The notes: generated from the letters alone by a model not told the origin. A DNA stretch of 64,000 nucleotides from Streptomyces sp. BK208 (GCF_004364245.1 NZ_SOAV01000004.1:372001-436000); one strand, 5' to 3'; counted from the stretch's first letter, positions 7,228 to 15,787 are shown. A program made the numbers and translations.

Positions 7228-7653
7228 ATGACTCTGGCCCAGCGCGCCTTTGAGCGGCTGCACGCCTGGCCGGACCTGACCTCAGGTCCGGCCAGTTGCC
7301 GAACCGGACGGGCGCTGCGCTCCGTCCGTGACGAGATCGTCCACTTCCACTCGGACCGGGACGTGGACCTCCACCTCACCCACCGGGCCATCCAGCGCTT
7401 CCAGTACGACCTCGGCGGGTCCACCGCCATCCGCCTGGTGCCCAACTCCCGCTGGGTGACCGTGCACCTGGACTGCGACGCGGACGTCGACCTGCTGCTG
7501 AGCCTGACGAGCATCGCCCTCAAGGCCCATCAGTCCCGGCCCCCGGCCGACCTCGCCACGGCGGCCCCCGGGAGTTCCGGGCACTCGGCGCCCCCGGGGT
7601 GCAATTTCCACCGGGTCACGGTGCTTCCGCGCTCCGTGGCCGGGGAAGCCTGA
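7228..7653 (+). CDS. DUF5519 (luciferase-family annotated) protein
   Basis: 141 residues beginning MTLAQRAFERLHAWPDLTSG. The stretch EIVHFHSDRDVDLHLTHRAI, followed by SRWVTVHLDCDADVDLLLSL, is characteristic of the DUF5519 family, often loosely labelled 'luciferase family'; no luciferase activity should be assumed. The family core ends at about residue 100. The remaining tail runs into and overlaps the 3' end of the convergent exporter gene by 38 bp (7616-7653). The Shine-Dalgarno sequence is weak (GATAGGG). Function unknown. Confidence 0.72.
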   Translation: MTLAQRAFERLHAWPDLTSGPASCRTGRALRSVRDEIVHFHSDRDVDLHLTHRAIQRFQYDLGGSTAIRLVPNSRWVTVHLDCDADVDLLLSLTSIALKAHQSRPPADLATAAPGSSGHSAPPGCNFHRVTVLPRSVAGEA

Positions 7654-9223
7654 GGCCGGCCGCGGCGAGGACCGCGCCCAGCACGCAGAGGGTGCCGGTG
7701 ACGATCACGGCCACGTGGACGCCGTTCATGAACGCCTGCCCGCTGCCCTCCACCACGGCGGCCCGCAACCCGGCCGGCAGGTCGCCGGAGACGGGTGCCA
7801 CGCCCATCGCCACGGCGTCCTCGGCCTCTCCGAGACGGTCGGCCACGGCCGGCGTCACGCCCGCCTCGATCAGCTCGCCGGTGAGGGTCGCCCCGACCCG
7901 GGCGCTGATCAGGGAGACCAGCACCGACGTGCCCAGCGCGCCGCCGATCTGCAGGGTCGTCGCCTGGAGGCCGCCCGCCACGCCGCCGTCGCGGACGGGG
8001 GCGTTGCCCACGATGGCGTCGGAGGAGGCGGACATCACCATGCCGACGCCGAGGCCGAGCGCGATGAACGGCGGCCACATCGTGGCGTAGGAGGAGTCGG
8101 TCTGCCAGGTGAGCATGCCGAAGCAGGATGCCGCCTGGAGCAGCATGCCCAGCGGCATGGTCAGCCGGGGGCCGAACCGCTGGGTCAGGGCCGCGCCCAG
8201 GGGTGAGGCCACCAGCGAGGCGAGGCTGAGCGGGAGCGTCCGCACTCCGGCCTCGACCGGCGTGAAGCCGCGCACGTTCTGCAGGTACAGCATGACGAAG
8301 AAGATCACACCGAGCATGACGAAGAAGTTCAGCGCGGTGACGATCGCCCCGATGGTCAGCGCGCGGCTGCGGAACAGCCGCATCGGCAGCAACGGGTGCT
8401 CCACGCGCATCTCGTACCGGCCGAACACGAGCAGGAGTACGAGGCCGGCGGCGACGGCACCGAGGGTGCCCGCGGAGGTCCAGCCCCAGGTCTCGCCCTT
8501 GACGACGCCGAAGACGACGGCCAGGAGGCCGAGGGCGAGCAGGACGAGGCCGGGTATGTCGAACCGTTCCCGGCCGCCCGCGTTGCGGCTCTCCGGGAGG
8601 ACGAGGGCGCCGAAGACGACGGCGGCGACTCCGATGGGGGCGTTGATGTAGAAGACCGACTCCCAGTCGACGTGCTCCACGAGGAGGCCGCCGACGATGG
8701 GGCCGAGAGCCGTCGCGACGGCGGAGACCATGGCCCAGATGCCCACCGCCATGGCGAACTTCTTCGGCGGGAAGACGGAGCGGAGCAGTCCGAGGGTGTT
8801 GGGCATCAGCAGTCCGCCGAAGGCGCCCTGGAGGGCCCGGAAGGCGACCACGCCCTCGATCGAACCGGACAGGCCGATGGCGACCGAGGCGAGGGTGAAG
8901 CCCGCGACGCCCGCCAGGTAGTAGGTGCGGCGGCCGAAGCGGTCACCGAGCTTGCCGCCCAGGATGAGGGTGGCGGCGAGGGCGAGCAGATAGGCGTTGG
9001 TCACCCACTGGAGCTGGGCGGTGGACGCGTGCAGGTCGCCGCCGATCTCGGGGTTGGCGATGGCGACGACGGAGCCGTCGAGCTGGACCATGAACAGTCC
9101 GAACGCGACGGCGAGGAGGGTCAGCCACGGATTGGCCCGCGGACGGCCGGCCGTCCCCGGGGCGGGGGCGGGGGCGGTCTCGGCCGCGGGCATGGCGGAG
9201 TGATCCACAGACGTGGACGGCAT
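7616..9223 (-). CDS. DHA2-family (EmrB/QacA) multidrug efflux transporter, MFS
   Basis: 535 residues with 14 predicted membrane spans. Motif A (GGKLGDRFGRRTYYLAG) follows TM2, and motif C-like glycine-rich TM5 (AVATALGPIVGGLLVEH) marks it as a drug:H+ antiporter. The N-terminus VQLDGSVVAIANPEIGGDL matches the DHA2 TM1 signature (LDxTVVNVALP). It probably exports a hydrophobic toxic compound. The start ATG at 9223 is preceded by AGAAGG. It lies 136 bp downstream of a MarR gene on the same strand and is probably co-transcribed with it and repressed by it. The substrate cannot be deduced. Confidence 0.9.
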   Translation of the reverse strand: MPSTSVDHSAMPAAETAPAPAPGTAGRPRANPWLTLLAVAFGLFMVQLDGSVVAIANPEIGGDLHASTAQLQWVTNAYLLALAATLILGGKLGDRFGRRTYYLAGVAGFTLASVAIGLSGSIEGVVAFRALQGAFGGLLMPNTLGLLRSVFPPKKFAMAVGIWAMVSAVATALGPIVGGLLVEHVDWESVFYINAPIGVAAVVFGALVLPESRNAGGRERFDIPGLVLLALGLLAVVFGVVKGETWGWTSAGTLGAVAAGLVLLLVFGRYEMRVEHPLLPMRLFRSRALTIGAIVTALNFFVMLGVIFFVMLYLQNVRGFTPVEAGVRTLPLSLASLVASPLGAALTQRFGPRLTMPLGMLLQAASCFGMLTWQTDSSYATMWPPFIALGLGVGMVMSASSDAIVGNAPVRDGGVAGGLQATTLQIGGALGTSVLVSLISARVGATLTGELIEAGVTPAVADRLGEAEDAVAMGVAPVSGDLPAGLRAAVVEGSGQAFMNGVHVAVIVTGTLCVLGAVLAAAGLRLPRPRSAEAP

Positions 9224-9266
9224 GAAGGAGCCTTCTCTTCCTGATGCGGGGGCACCGCAGCGAGGC

Positions 9267-9311
9267 GTGCTGCGGGAAGGGGTGCTGCCGGAAGGGGTGC
9301 TGCCGGAAGGG
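9267..9311. repeat. Three tandem 15-bp units between marR and the exporter
   Basis: GTGCTGCSGGAAGGG is repeated in tandem at 9267-9281, 9282-9296 and 9297-9311 with one variable base. It sits in the gap between the two genes of the exporter operon. The 15-bp length is a multiple of three, but there is no reading frame across it that belongs to a gene. Confidence 0.75.
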
Positions 9312-9359
9312 GTGATACGGGGGGAGGGAGCGGCGCACCGCGAGGGGCGGGCCCGTGGG

Positions 9360-9833
9360 TCAGCGAACGCCGGGGTGGAGGTGCCGCGTCAACGCGTCGA
9401 GGGCGTCCAGGGCGGAGCCCAGCGCGCCCTGCTGGCCCTCGGTGAGGGAGGTCAGGGCGTGGCGGATGAACGCGGTCTCCAGCTCCCGCACCTCGGAGAG
9501 CCGCTCACGGGCCGTGGCCGTGAGGTGGAGGTGGGCGACCCGCTTGTCGGCGCTGTCCCGCCGGCGCTCCAGGTCACCCTGTTCGGTGAGCTGGGAGACC
9601 AGCGCGCTGACGTTGTTCGGCTTCATCAGCAGGGACTCGGCGGCCTCGCGCACCGTGGCGCCCTCGTGCTGGGCGACGAACCGCAGCAGGGCGAGATGGC
9701 CCTCGGGGGGCTTGGGGTGCGGGTACCGGGCGGCGACCTGCCGGTCCAGCGCCCGGTGCAGCGCGGGAAGGCACGCCGCGAGGCCGGAGGCCACGTGGTC
9801 GATGTCCCGGCGCCGGGTGCTGGATTCGGTCAC
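9360..9833 (-). CDS. MarR-family transcriptional repressor
   Basis: 157 residues from GTG 9833. Winged helix: HLALLRFVAQHEGATVREAA, LLMKPNNVSALVSQLTEQGD (recognition helix) and the wing ERRRDSADKRVAHLHLTATA, whose D-R pair is the MarR hallmark. N- and C-terminal helices form the dimer interface. A strong promoter with its -10 ending 7 nt before the GTG predicts a leaderless mRNA, and a palindrome overlapping the -35 gives an autorepression site. It precedes a DHA2 exporter, so it most likely senses the exporter's substrate. Confidence 0.92.
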   Translation of the reverse strand: MTESSTRRRDIDHVASGLAACLPALHRALDRQVAARYPHPKPPEGHLALLRFVAQHEGATVREAAESLLMKPNNVSALVSQLTEQGDLERRRDSADKRVAHLHLTATARERLSEVRELETAFIRHALTSLTEGQQGALGSALDALDALTRHLHPGVR

Positions 9834-9839
9834 CCGCGG

Positions 9840-9877
9840 ATAATAAGTATGGAACTATAGGTATGTCAAAAGACATA
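9840..9877 (-). promoter_or_regulatory. marR promoter with overlapping MarR operator
   Basis: On the minus strand TTGACA (9869 to 9864), an 18-bp spacer, and TATTAT (9845 to 9840) form the best consensus promoter in the window. The six bases CCGCGG separate the -10 from the GTG start at 9833, so the transcript should be leaderless. The palindrome TATGTCAAAAGACATA (9862-9877) overlaps the -35 hexamer, the expected place for a MarR dimer to block polymerase. The area is strikingly AT-rich. Confidence 0.8.
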
Positions 9878-9965
9878 TGCGAGAGGGGCACGTCGAGAGA
9901 GGTACGCCGAAAGGGGCACTGCCGCGCAACGCACTCGCAACCTTCCCCGTGGTGCCATACGCGCC

Positions 9966-10334
9966 ATGGGCGACACATACGAGGAGATCCCCCGCGTCGA
10001 GCTGACCCCTGAGGCGGCCCTGCTGCTGCGACGGCTGAGCGAGGCGCACGGCCCGCTGATGTTCCACCAGTCCGGCGGCTGCTGCGACGGCAGCGCACCC
10101 ATGTGCTATCCGGCCGGCGAGTTCCGCACCGGCGCCTCGGACGTCCTGCTCGGCGAACTGGCCGTGGACGGCGTCGCGCAGCCGGTGGAGTTCTGGATGT
10201 CGCGCAGCCAGTACGAGGGGTGGCGTCACACCCGGCTGACGGTGGACGTCGTCCCGGGCCGGGGCAGCGGCTTCTCACTGGAGGCACCCGAGGGGGTGCG
10301 CTTCCTCATCCGCTCCCGGGTGATCGACGGCTGA
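9966..10334 (+). CDS. DUF779 family protein
   Basis: 122 residues with the family signature HQSGGCCDGSAPMCYP near residue 35-50, a Cys-rich turn, followed by DVLLGELAVDGV and FWMSRSQYEGWRHT. DUF779 proteins are frequently encoded beside aldehyde dehydrogenases for ethanol or acetaldehyde oxidation, but none is adjacent here. The three cysteines could bind a metal. Function is not established. It is divergent from marR. Confidence 0.85.
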   Translation: MGDTYEEIPRVELTPEAALLLRRLSEAHGPLMFHQSGGCCDGSAPMCYPAGEFRTGASDVLLGELAVDGVAQPVEFWMSRSQYEGWRHTRLTVDVVPGRGSGFSLEAPEGVRFLIRSRVIDG

Positions 10335-10359
10335 GACACCGGGGACCCGGGTCACCGGG

Positions 10360-10554
10360 TCACGGTCTGAGGCTGCTCACGATGTCCGCCGTCGCCGTCA
10401 GACCGCTGCTGATGGTCGGGGCGATGCTCGTACTCGCCAGGTAGAAGCCGAGCAGCAGGCACACCAGCGCGTGCGAGACCTTCAGCCCGCCGTTGCGCAG
10501 GAAGAGCACCGCCAGGATGAACAGCAAGAGCACCACAGAGATGGAAATGGCCAT
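10360..10554 (-). CDS. Small membrane protein, 64 residues
   Basis: MAISISVVLLLFILAVLFLRNG starts the product, with a first membrane helix at about 3-20 and a second at about 27-45 (HALVCLLLGFYLASTSIAP). An excellent ribosome site (GGAGGAGG) lies 6 nt before the ATG at 10554. The C-terminal ISSGLTATADIVSSL helix is polar on one side. This kind of short hypothetical membrane protein is common in Streptomyces; I do not recognise a function. Confidence 0.72.
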   Translation of the reverse strand: MAISISVVLLLFILAVLFLRNGGLKVSHALVCLLLGFYLASTSIAPTISSGLTATADIVSSLRP

Positions 10555-10670
10555 CGTCAACCTCCTCCGCCACGTCCACTTCGCGGCGTTCGGCCGTAAG
10601 TGTGGCGTAGCGGACGGTTCGTCCGGGCAGCTGACCTGTCCGCCGAACGAGTGGTGTTCCGGTGCCGCCC

Positions 10671-11534
10671 CTACCGGTCCCGGCGGGCGTCGAGGAAGGC
10701 CTCCAGGCCCGCCAGGTCGTCGGTGTTGAGATGGTCGACCCCGGCGGCGAGCAGTTCGCCCCACACGGCGTCCCGCGCGGGCCCGGCCACGTCGGGCGTG
10801 GCCCAGAAACGCACCCGCTGCCCGCGCGCGTGGGCCGCTTCGGTGATCTCCCGCAGCCTGCGCCGCTCGGCGGCCGGGAAGGCGCCCACGCCCTGCCAGG
10901 TGAAGTTGAGCGTCCAGTTGTCGCTGATGAGCGGGACGAAGGAGGCCGGTGCGGCGGTGCCCAGGTCGGTGAGACGGCCGTCGTAGAAGGCGCGGCGGGT
11001 GCGCTGGGCCGCCATGGGCGCGCGGGCGGCCCGGTCGCCGGAGACCACCGCGGTGACCGCGCCCGGGCGGACCCGTCCGTGGACACAGGACGTGAACAGG
11101 TGCGGGTAGCGGCGCAGTCGGCGGTCGAGTTCGAGGTACGTCGACGCGCCTTCGGTCTTGATGTCGATCAGGAGTTGCAGGGAGCCTGCCTCCCGCGGGT
11201 ACACCCGGCCGTGGCCAGCGCGGACGCGGGCGGCGAGCGGGTCGAGGTACAGGGACTCCAGGGTGCGGGAGGGGTCGAGGTCCTCGGGGTCGTGGGCGAC
11301 GAGGAGTTGACCGTCGACCAGGTAGATGTCGGCCTCGACGCTGCCGAAGCGGTGGTCGAGGGCGTCGAGGAGAGGGCGGGGGTGCTCGTAGTCGTTGTGG
11401 GCGTGCGCGCGCCACAACGGGCGCGGTCCGTGCCTGCCTTCGGACGCCAGCGCGGTGCCGGCGGGCAGGGCGACCGCGCCCGCGAGGGCGGCGCCGAGGG
11501 TGGTGAGGGCTCTGCGTCGGGTGGTGCCGGCCAT
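10671..11534 (-). CDS. Secreted phosphatidylinositol-PLC/GDPD-superfamily protein
   Basis: 287 residues. The N-terminus TTRRRALTTLGAALAGAVALP is a Tat-type signal (twin Arg) ending near ALA|SE. The mature part opens WRAHAHNDYEHPRPLLDAL, then GSVEADIYLVDGQLLVAHD and LLIDIKTEG, giving the His, Glu, Asp and second His positions of the glycerophosphodiester phosphodiesterase TIM barrel. The HNDY start is that of the AIM6/alkaline-phosphatase-like branch. It probably hydrolyses a phosphodiester outside the cell, perhaps in phosphate scavenging. Whether all catalytic residues are functional cannot be judged from reading. Confidence 0.82.
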   Translation of the reverse strand: MAGTTRRRALTTLGAALAGAVALPAGTALASEGRHGPRPLWRAHAHNDYEHPRPLLDALDHRFGSVEADIYLVDGQLLVAHDPEDLDPSRTLESLYLDPLAARVRAGHGRVYPREAGSLQLLIDIKTEGASTYLELDRRLRRYPHLFTSCVHGRVRPGAVTAVVSGDRAARAPMAAQRTRRAFYDGRLTDLGTAAPASFVPLISDNWTLNFTWQGVGAFPAAERRRLREITEAAHARGQRVRFWATPDVAGPARDAVWGELLAAGVDHLNTDDLAGLEAFLDARRDR

Positions 11535-11864
11535 GCTCTGCCTCCCTGGAGGTGCCGTACGGGACCCCAGTGAGTATGGGTGCCCGGTGGCCTCGGGAGC
11601 AGAGCCCTGCGGGGAGTTGGCCGGACCGCCGCCGGTCGTTCACTCGGACCTACGCGGCGTCCGGACGGCACGCCAGGGCCCCTCTCGGGTCCCGGGCGGC
11701 ACGCCAGCACCCCTTCGGGACCCGGACGGCACGCCAGCCCCCCTCGGCCAGCCCCCCTCGGGACCCGGACGGCACGCGCCAGACCCCTCAGGGCCCGAAC
11801 GGCACGCGCCAGACCCGACCCGGACGGCACGCGCCAGGCCCCCCTCGGGTCCCGGAAGGACGCG
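11535..11864. other. Intergenic region with degenerate repeats
   Basis: 330 bases separate the phosphodiesterase-like gene from the 3' end of the acyl-CoA dehydrogenase operon. No gene is supported. Most of the region, 11660-11850, consists of irregularly spaced copies of a GGACGGCACGC element. Confidence 0.6.
11660..11850. repeat. Irregular array of six CGGACGGCACGC(GC)CAG copies
   Basis: The GGCACGC core begins at 11667, 11698, 11728, 11771, 11801 and 11826, each preceded by CCCGGAC-like and followed by CCAG plus a C-rich run. Spacings vary between 25 and 43 bp. It lies just past the stop of the minus-strand acyl-CoA dehydrogenase operon and might act as structured 3' sequence. Confidence 0.68.
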
Positions 11865-12953
11865 TCAGGGCGCTCGCAGGTCGACCAGTTCGGCCAGGGC
11901 CGTGCGGTGGGTGCCCGCCGCCCCGTAGGCGATCGAGTCGGCCTTGGCCCGCTTGAGGTACAGGTGGACGGGGTGCTCCCAGGTCATGCCGAGCCCGCCG
12001 TGCAGTTGCAGCGCCTCCTCGGCGGCGTGGACGGCGACCTGGGCCGCGTACGCCTGCGCCACGGCGACGGCCACGTCGGTGTCCTCGCCGGTCGCCAGGG
12101 CGTCGGCGGCGCTCCGGGCGGCGGCGCGCAGGCCGGCCACCTCCAGCCACAGCCGGGCGAGCCGGTGCTTGAGCGCCTGGAAGCCGCCGACCTGCCGGTT
12201 GAACTGCTTGCGTTCCTTGAGGTAGCGGACCGTCTCGGTCAGCAGCCAGTCGGCGAGGCCCAGTTGTTCGGAGGCCAGCAGCCCGGCACCGGCACGCAGG
12301 GCCCGGCGCACGGCGGGCTCCGCGTCGCCGATCCGGCGCCCGGGCGCCCCGTCGAAGGTCACCCGTGCCACCGGGCGGGTGGCGTCGAGCGACACCTGCG
12401 GGGCGAGACTCGCGTCGGCCGTGGCGACCGCGTAAAGGCCTCCGTCATTCGCCGGCACCAGCAGCACGTCGGCGAAGGACGCGTCGGCGATCCCCGTCAA
12501 CTCCCCGTGCAGCGTGCCGCCTTCGAGCCGTACGTGCGGCACGGCGCCGCCCGGTGCGACGTGCAGCCCGACGGCGAGCGCGGCCACGGTCGTGGCGGCC
12601 GCCAGCTCGGTGAGCAGGTCGTCGGCCCCGCAGGCCAGCAGCGCCTCGGTGGCGACGACGGCGCTCGTCAGGTACGGCACCGGTGCGACCGCGCGCCCCA
12701 ACTCCTCCAGAACCACGGCGGCTTCCCGGTGCGTGGCGCCCTGCCCGCCCAGTTCCTCGGGGACCAGCAGGCCCGCAAGGCCCATCGAGCCGGCGAGGGT
12801 CTTCCACAGCGTCAGGTCGTGCGGGGCGGCCGATTCGGTGCGCGTGATGACGCCCGCCGGGTCGCAGTGGTCGGTGAGCAGGTCCCGGACGGCGGCACGC
12901 AGCGCCTCTTCCTCCTCGGAGTAGAGGAGAGCGGGTTCCGGCTGTGCGCTCAT
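11865..12953 (-). CDS. Acyl-CoA dehydrogenase family protein (second of pair)
   Basis: 362 residues. The N-terminal helical domain (YSEEEEALRAAVRDLLTDH, PEELGGQGATHREAAVVLEELGRA) and the C-terminal helical domain (RYLKERKQFNRQVGGFQALKH, LHGGLGMTWEHPVHLYLKRA) are those of flavin acyl-CoA dehydrogenases. The mid-domain is short and the usual catalytic Glu position is not obvious, typical of the smaller partner in actinobacterial heteromeric FadE pairs that act on sterol or polyketide-like side chains. The ATG overlaps the stop of the preceding gene as ATGA (12950-12953), so they are translationally coupled. Confidence 0.86.
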   Translation of the reverse strand: MSAQPEPALLYSEEEEALRAAVRDLLTDHCDPAGVITRTESAAPHDLTLWKTLAGSMGLAGLLVPEELGGQGATHREAAVVLEELGRAVAPVPYLTSAVVATEALLACGADDLLTELAAATTVAALAVGLHVAPGGAVPHVRLEGGTLHGELTGIADASFADVLLVPANDGGLYAVATADASLAPQVSLDATRPVARVTFDGAPGRRIGDAEPAVRRALRAGAGLLASEQLGLADWLLTETVRYLKERKQFNRQVGGFQALKHRLARLWLEVAGLRAAARSAADALATGEDTDVAVAVAQAYAAQVAVHAAEEALQLHGGLGMTWEHPVHLYLKRAKADSIAYGAAGTHRTALAELVDLRAP

Positions 12954-14134
12954 CGGGCGAGGTCCTTCCATGCGACGTCCTTGTCGGTGCGCGGTTCGGC
13001 GGGCAGACCGAGGACGCGCTCGGCGACGATGTTCAGCAGGACCTCGCTGGTCCCGCCCTCGATGCTGTTGCCCTTGGACCGCAGGTAGCGGTATCCGGCG
13101 TCGCGGCCGGTGAAGTCGACCAGCTCGGGGCGGCGCATGGTCCAGTCGTCGTAGAGCAGGCCCTCCTCGCCGAGGAGTTCGACCTCCAGGCCGCTGATCT
13201 CCTGGTTGAGGCGGGCGAAGTTCAGCTTCATGCCGGCACCCTCGGGGCCGGGCTGGCCCGCCACCAGCTGCTGGCGCAGGCGCACGCCGGTGAGGCGGGC
13301 GACCTCTGCCTCTACCCACAGCCCGAGCAGTCGCTGGTGCAGGTCGTGGGAGCGCAGTTCGGGACGCTCCCGCCAGGTCGCGGCGATCTTGCCGATCATG
13401 CCGCCCTCGCGGGGGATCGGGGTGCCGCCGATGGCGACCCGCTCGTTGTTGAGCGTGGTCTGCGCGACCCGCCAGCCGTCGCCGACCTCGCCGAGACGGC
13501 GGGAGTCGGGGATGCGGACGTCGGTGAGGAAGACCTCGTTGAACTCGGCCTCGCCGGTGATCTGGCGCAGCGGCCGCACGTCGACGCCGGGGTCGGTCAT
13601 GTCGCACACGAAGTAGGTGATGCCCCGGTGCTTGGGCACCTCCGGGTCGGTGCGGGCGATGAGGATGGCCCAGCGGGCGAGGTGCGCGCTGGAGGTCCAC
13701 ACCTTCTGCCCGTTGACGATCCAGTCCCCTCCGTCGTCCCGCACCGCGCGGGTGCCGAGGGCGGCCAGGTCGGACCCGGCGCCCGGCTCGCTGAAGAGCT
13801 GGCACCAGACCTCCTCCCCGGTCCACAGGGGCCGCAGCAGCCGGTGCTTCTGCTCGTCGGTGCCGTACTGGAGGATGGTGGGGGCGGCCATGCCGAGGCC
13901 GATGCCGATGCGCCGCGGGTCGTTGTCGGGGGCGCCCTCCGCCGCCAGCTCGGCGTCCACGACGGCCTGGAGGGAGCGGGGGGCACCGAGTCCGCCGAGG
14001 CCCTCCGGGTAGTGCACCCAGGCGAGTCCCGCGTCGAAGCGGGCCCGCAGGAAGTCCAGGCGTTCGGTGGTCGCCGGCGGATGGGCGGCCAGCAGCTCCC
14101 GGGTACGGCGGCGCAGTTCCGCTGCGTCCGTCAT
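12950..14134 (-). CDS. Acyl-CoA dehydrogenase family protein (first of pair)
   Basis: 394 residues. CQLFSEPGAGSDLA and IVNGQKVWTSSAHLARW are the FAD and substrate signatures of the central beta-domain; GGTSEVLLNIVAERVLGLP is the C-terminal motif. It couples upstream by ATGA overlap with the quinone reductase gene and downstream with a smaller acyl-CoA dehydrogenase. Paired genes of this kind usually form an alpha2beta2 enzyme in actinobacteria. It oxidises an acyl-CoA of unknown chain to the enoyl-CoA. Confidence 0.88.
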   Translation of the reverse strand: MTDAAELRRRTRELLAAHPPATTERLDFLRARFDAGLAWVHYPEGLGGLGAPRSLQAVVDAELAAEGAPDNDPRRIGIGLGMAAPTILQYGTDEQKHRLLRPLWTGEEVWCQLFSEPGAGSDLAALGTRAVRDDGGDWIVNGQKVWTSSAHLARWAILIARTDPEVPKHRGITYFVCDMTDPGVDVRPLRQITGEAEFNEVFLTDVRIPDSRRLGEVGDGWRVAQTTLNNERVAIGGTPIPREGGMIGKIAATWRERPELRSHDLHQRLLGLWVEAEVARLTGVRLRQQLVAGQPGPEGAGMKLNFARLNQEISGLEVELLGEEGLLYDDWTMRRPELVDFTGRDAGYRYLRSKGNSIEGGTSEVLLNIVAERVLGLPAEPRTDKDVAWKDLAR

Positions 14135-15111
14135 GCGGTGGCTCCCTTGTCCAGGTTCTCCGGGACGACGGCCACGCGGCCGGTCGTCCTTCCGTCGGCG
14201 ACGCGCTGTACGGCGTCGGCGGCACCGGCGAGCGGCACCCGCTCGCTCACCAGCGGCTTGATCGCGCCCCGCGCGGCCAGCTCGGTGAGCTGCTCGTGGC
14301 AGTGCCGGACCAGCTCCGGGTTCTTGGTGTTGTACAGGCCCCAGTGCAGGCCGAGGATCGCGTAGTTCTTGACCAGCGCGTGGTTCAGCGCGGGGCTGGG
14401 GATCGTGCCGCTCGCGAAGCCGACGACGACGATCCGGCCCTCGAAGGCGACGGCCTTGGCGGACTGGGCGTAGGCCTGGCCGCCGACGGGGTCGTAGATC
14501 ACGTCGGCACCCCGGCCGCCGGTGGCCTCCTTCACCGCGGCGACGACGTCCTCTCCGTGCCGGTCGACGACCGTGTCGCAGCCCAGCTCACGGGCGACGG
14601 CCGCCTTGTCCGGGCCGCCGACGACGCCGATGACGGTGGCGCCGGCCGCCTTGCCGAGCTGTACGGCGGCGCTCCCGACGCCTCCCGCGGCGGCGTGGAC
14701 GAGCAGGGTCTCGCCGGCCTCGAGGCGGGCCCGGCGGTGCAGGCCGAACCAGCCGGTCTGGTAGCCGATGTGCAGGGCGGCGGCCTCGGCGTCGTCCAGC
14801 GCGTCGGGCGCGGGCAGCAGGGCGCGTGCGTCCGCGAGGGCGCACTCGGCGAAGCCGCCGTGCGGCAGCACTGGGTTGGCGATGACGCGGCGGCCGTCCT
14901 CGGTCTCGCCGCAGATCTCCACGCCGGGCGTGAACGGCAGCGGCGGCCTGACCTGGTACTGACCCCGGCAGAGCAGGGCGTCCGGGAAGTTGATGTTCGC
15001 GGCGCGGACCCTCAGCAGGACCTGGCCCTCGCCGGGTGTCGGCGGCGCCACGTCCGCGAGGCGCATCACCTCGCCCGGCTCGCCGTTCTCGTGCACCTGC
15101 CATGCCTGCAT
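14131..15111 (-). CDS. Zinc-less MDR / NADPH:quinone oxidoreductase family protein
   Basis: 326 residues of the medium-chain dehydrogenase/reductase superfamily. The N-terminal GroES-like fold has VRAANINFPDALLCRGQY and LPFTPGVEICG; the Rossmann domain has LVHAAAGGVGSAAVQLGKA, the AAxGGVGxxAxQ signature of quinone oxidoreductases. The zinc-ligand cysteines of alcohol dehydrogenases are absent. It is the first gene of an operon with two acyl-CoA dehydrogenases (4-bp overlap) and may act as an enoyl reductase or quinone reductase. The start ATG is at 15111. Confidence 0.88.
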   Translation of the reverse strand: MQAWQVHENGEPGEVMRLADVAPPTPGEGQVLLRVRAANINFPDALLCRGQYQVRPPLPFTPGVEICGETEDGRRVIANPVLPHGGFAECALADARALLPAPDALDDAEAAALHIGYQTGWFGLHRRARLEAGETLLVHAAAGGVGSAAVQLGKAAGATVIGVVGGPDKAAVARELGCDTVVDRHGEDVVAAVKEATGGRGADVIYDPVGGQAYAQSAKAVAFEGRIVVVGFASGTIPSPALNHALVKNYAILGLHWGLYNTKNPELVRHCHEQLTELAARGAIKPLVSERVPLAGAADAVQRVADGRTTGRVAVVPENLDKGATA

Positions 15112-15214
15112 GCGGGGCCTCCACCGACTGCGTCGTCCGACCGGGTCCTTCGCATACTAAGCGGTCGCTTGCCGTTCAGGGAACAGCTTCCACGGCAGTC
15201 GTGCGTCACGGCCG

Positions 15215-15787
15215 TCAGGACCGCTTGGGCCGCGCCCGCACGTGCATCCGCTCCCCCTGCGGGCCGAAGAGGCTGAGGAACTCGACCGGCCCCTCCCCCG
15301 CCGACCCGAACCAGTGCGGCACCCGGGTGTCGAACTCGGCGGCCTCCCCCGGCGCCAGCACCACGTCGTGCCGGCCGAGCACGAGCCGCAGCCTGCCGGA
15401 GAGGACGTACAGCCACTCGTACCCCTCGTGGGTACGCGGGTCCGGCTCCTCCTCGCTTCGGGGTATCAGCACCTTGAACGCCTGGAGTCCGCCCGCCTGG
15501 CGGGTGAGCGGCCAGTGGGTGCGGCCGTGACGCGTGATCGGCTCGGCGTGCACCCGGGGGTCGCGGACCGGCGGAGCGCCGACCAGCTCGTCCAGCGGCA
15601 CCTGGTGCGCCTGGGCGATCGGCAGCAGGAGTTCGAGGCTCGGTTTCCGCAGCCCCGACTCCAGCCGCGACAGGGTGCTCACCGAGATACCCGTGGCCCC
15701 GGAGAGGGCCGCCAGGGTCACCTCCCGCTCCTTGCGGAGCTGGCGGAGCCGGGGTCCGACACCGGCGAGGACATCGTCTGCGGTCAT
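15215..15787 (-). CDS. XRE-family regulator with C-terminal cupin domain
   Basis: 190 residues. HTH at about 12-66: LRQLRKEREVTLAALSGATG, SVSTLSRLESGLRKPSLELL. The cupin barrel at about 105-180 holds THEGYEWLYVLSGRLRLVLG and LAPGEAAEFDTRVPHWFG, which carry the metal/ligand positions. Such proteins sense small molecules and repress neighbours. The -10 TGCAAT ends 7 nt before the ATG, so the mRNA is probably leaderless. It is divergent from an FAD oxidoreductase, its likely target, across only 78 bp. Confidence 0.9.
   Translation of the reverse strand: MTADDVLAGVGPRLRQLRKEREVTLAALSGATGISVSTLSRLESGLRKPSLELLLPIAQAHQVPLDELVGAPPVRDPRVHAEPITRHGRTHWPLTRQAGGLQAFKVLIPRSEEEPDPRTHEGYEWLYVLSGRLRLVLGRHDVVLAPGEAAEFDTRVPHWFGSAGEGPVEFLSLFGPQGERMHVRARPKRS

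Noticed and set aside
10360..11643. 427-codon minus-strand frame over the phosphodiesterase-like gene
   Set aside because: Only the last 64 codons with GGAGGAGG before ATG 10554 look real; the rest is a shadow of the gene in another frame.
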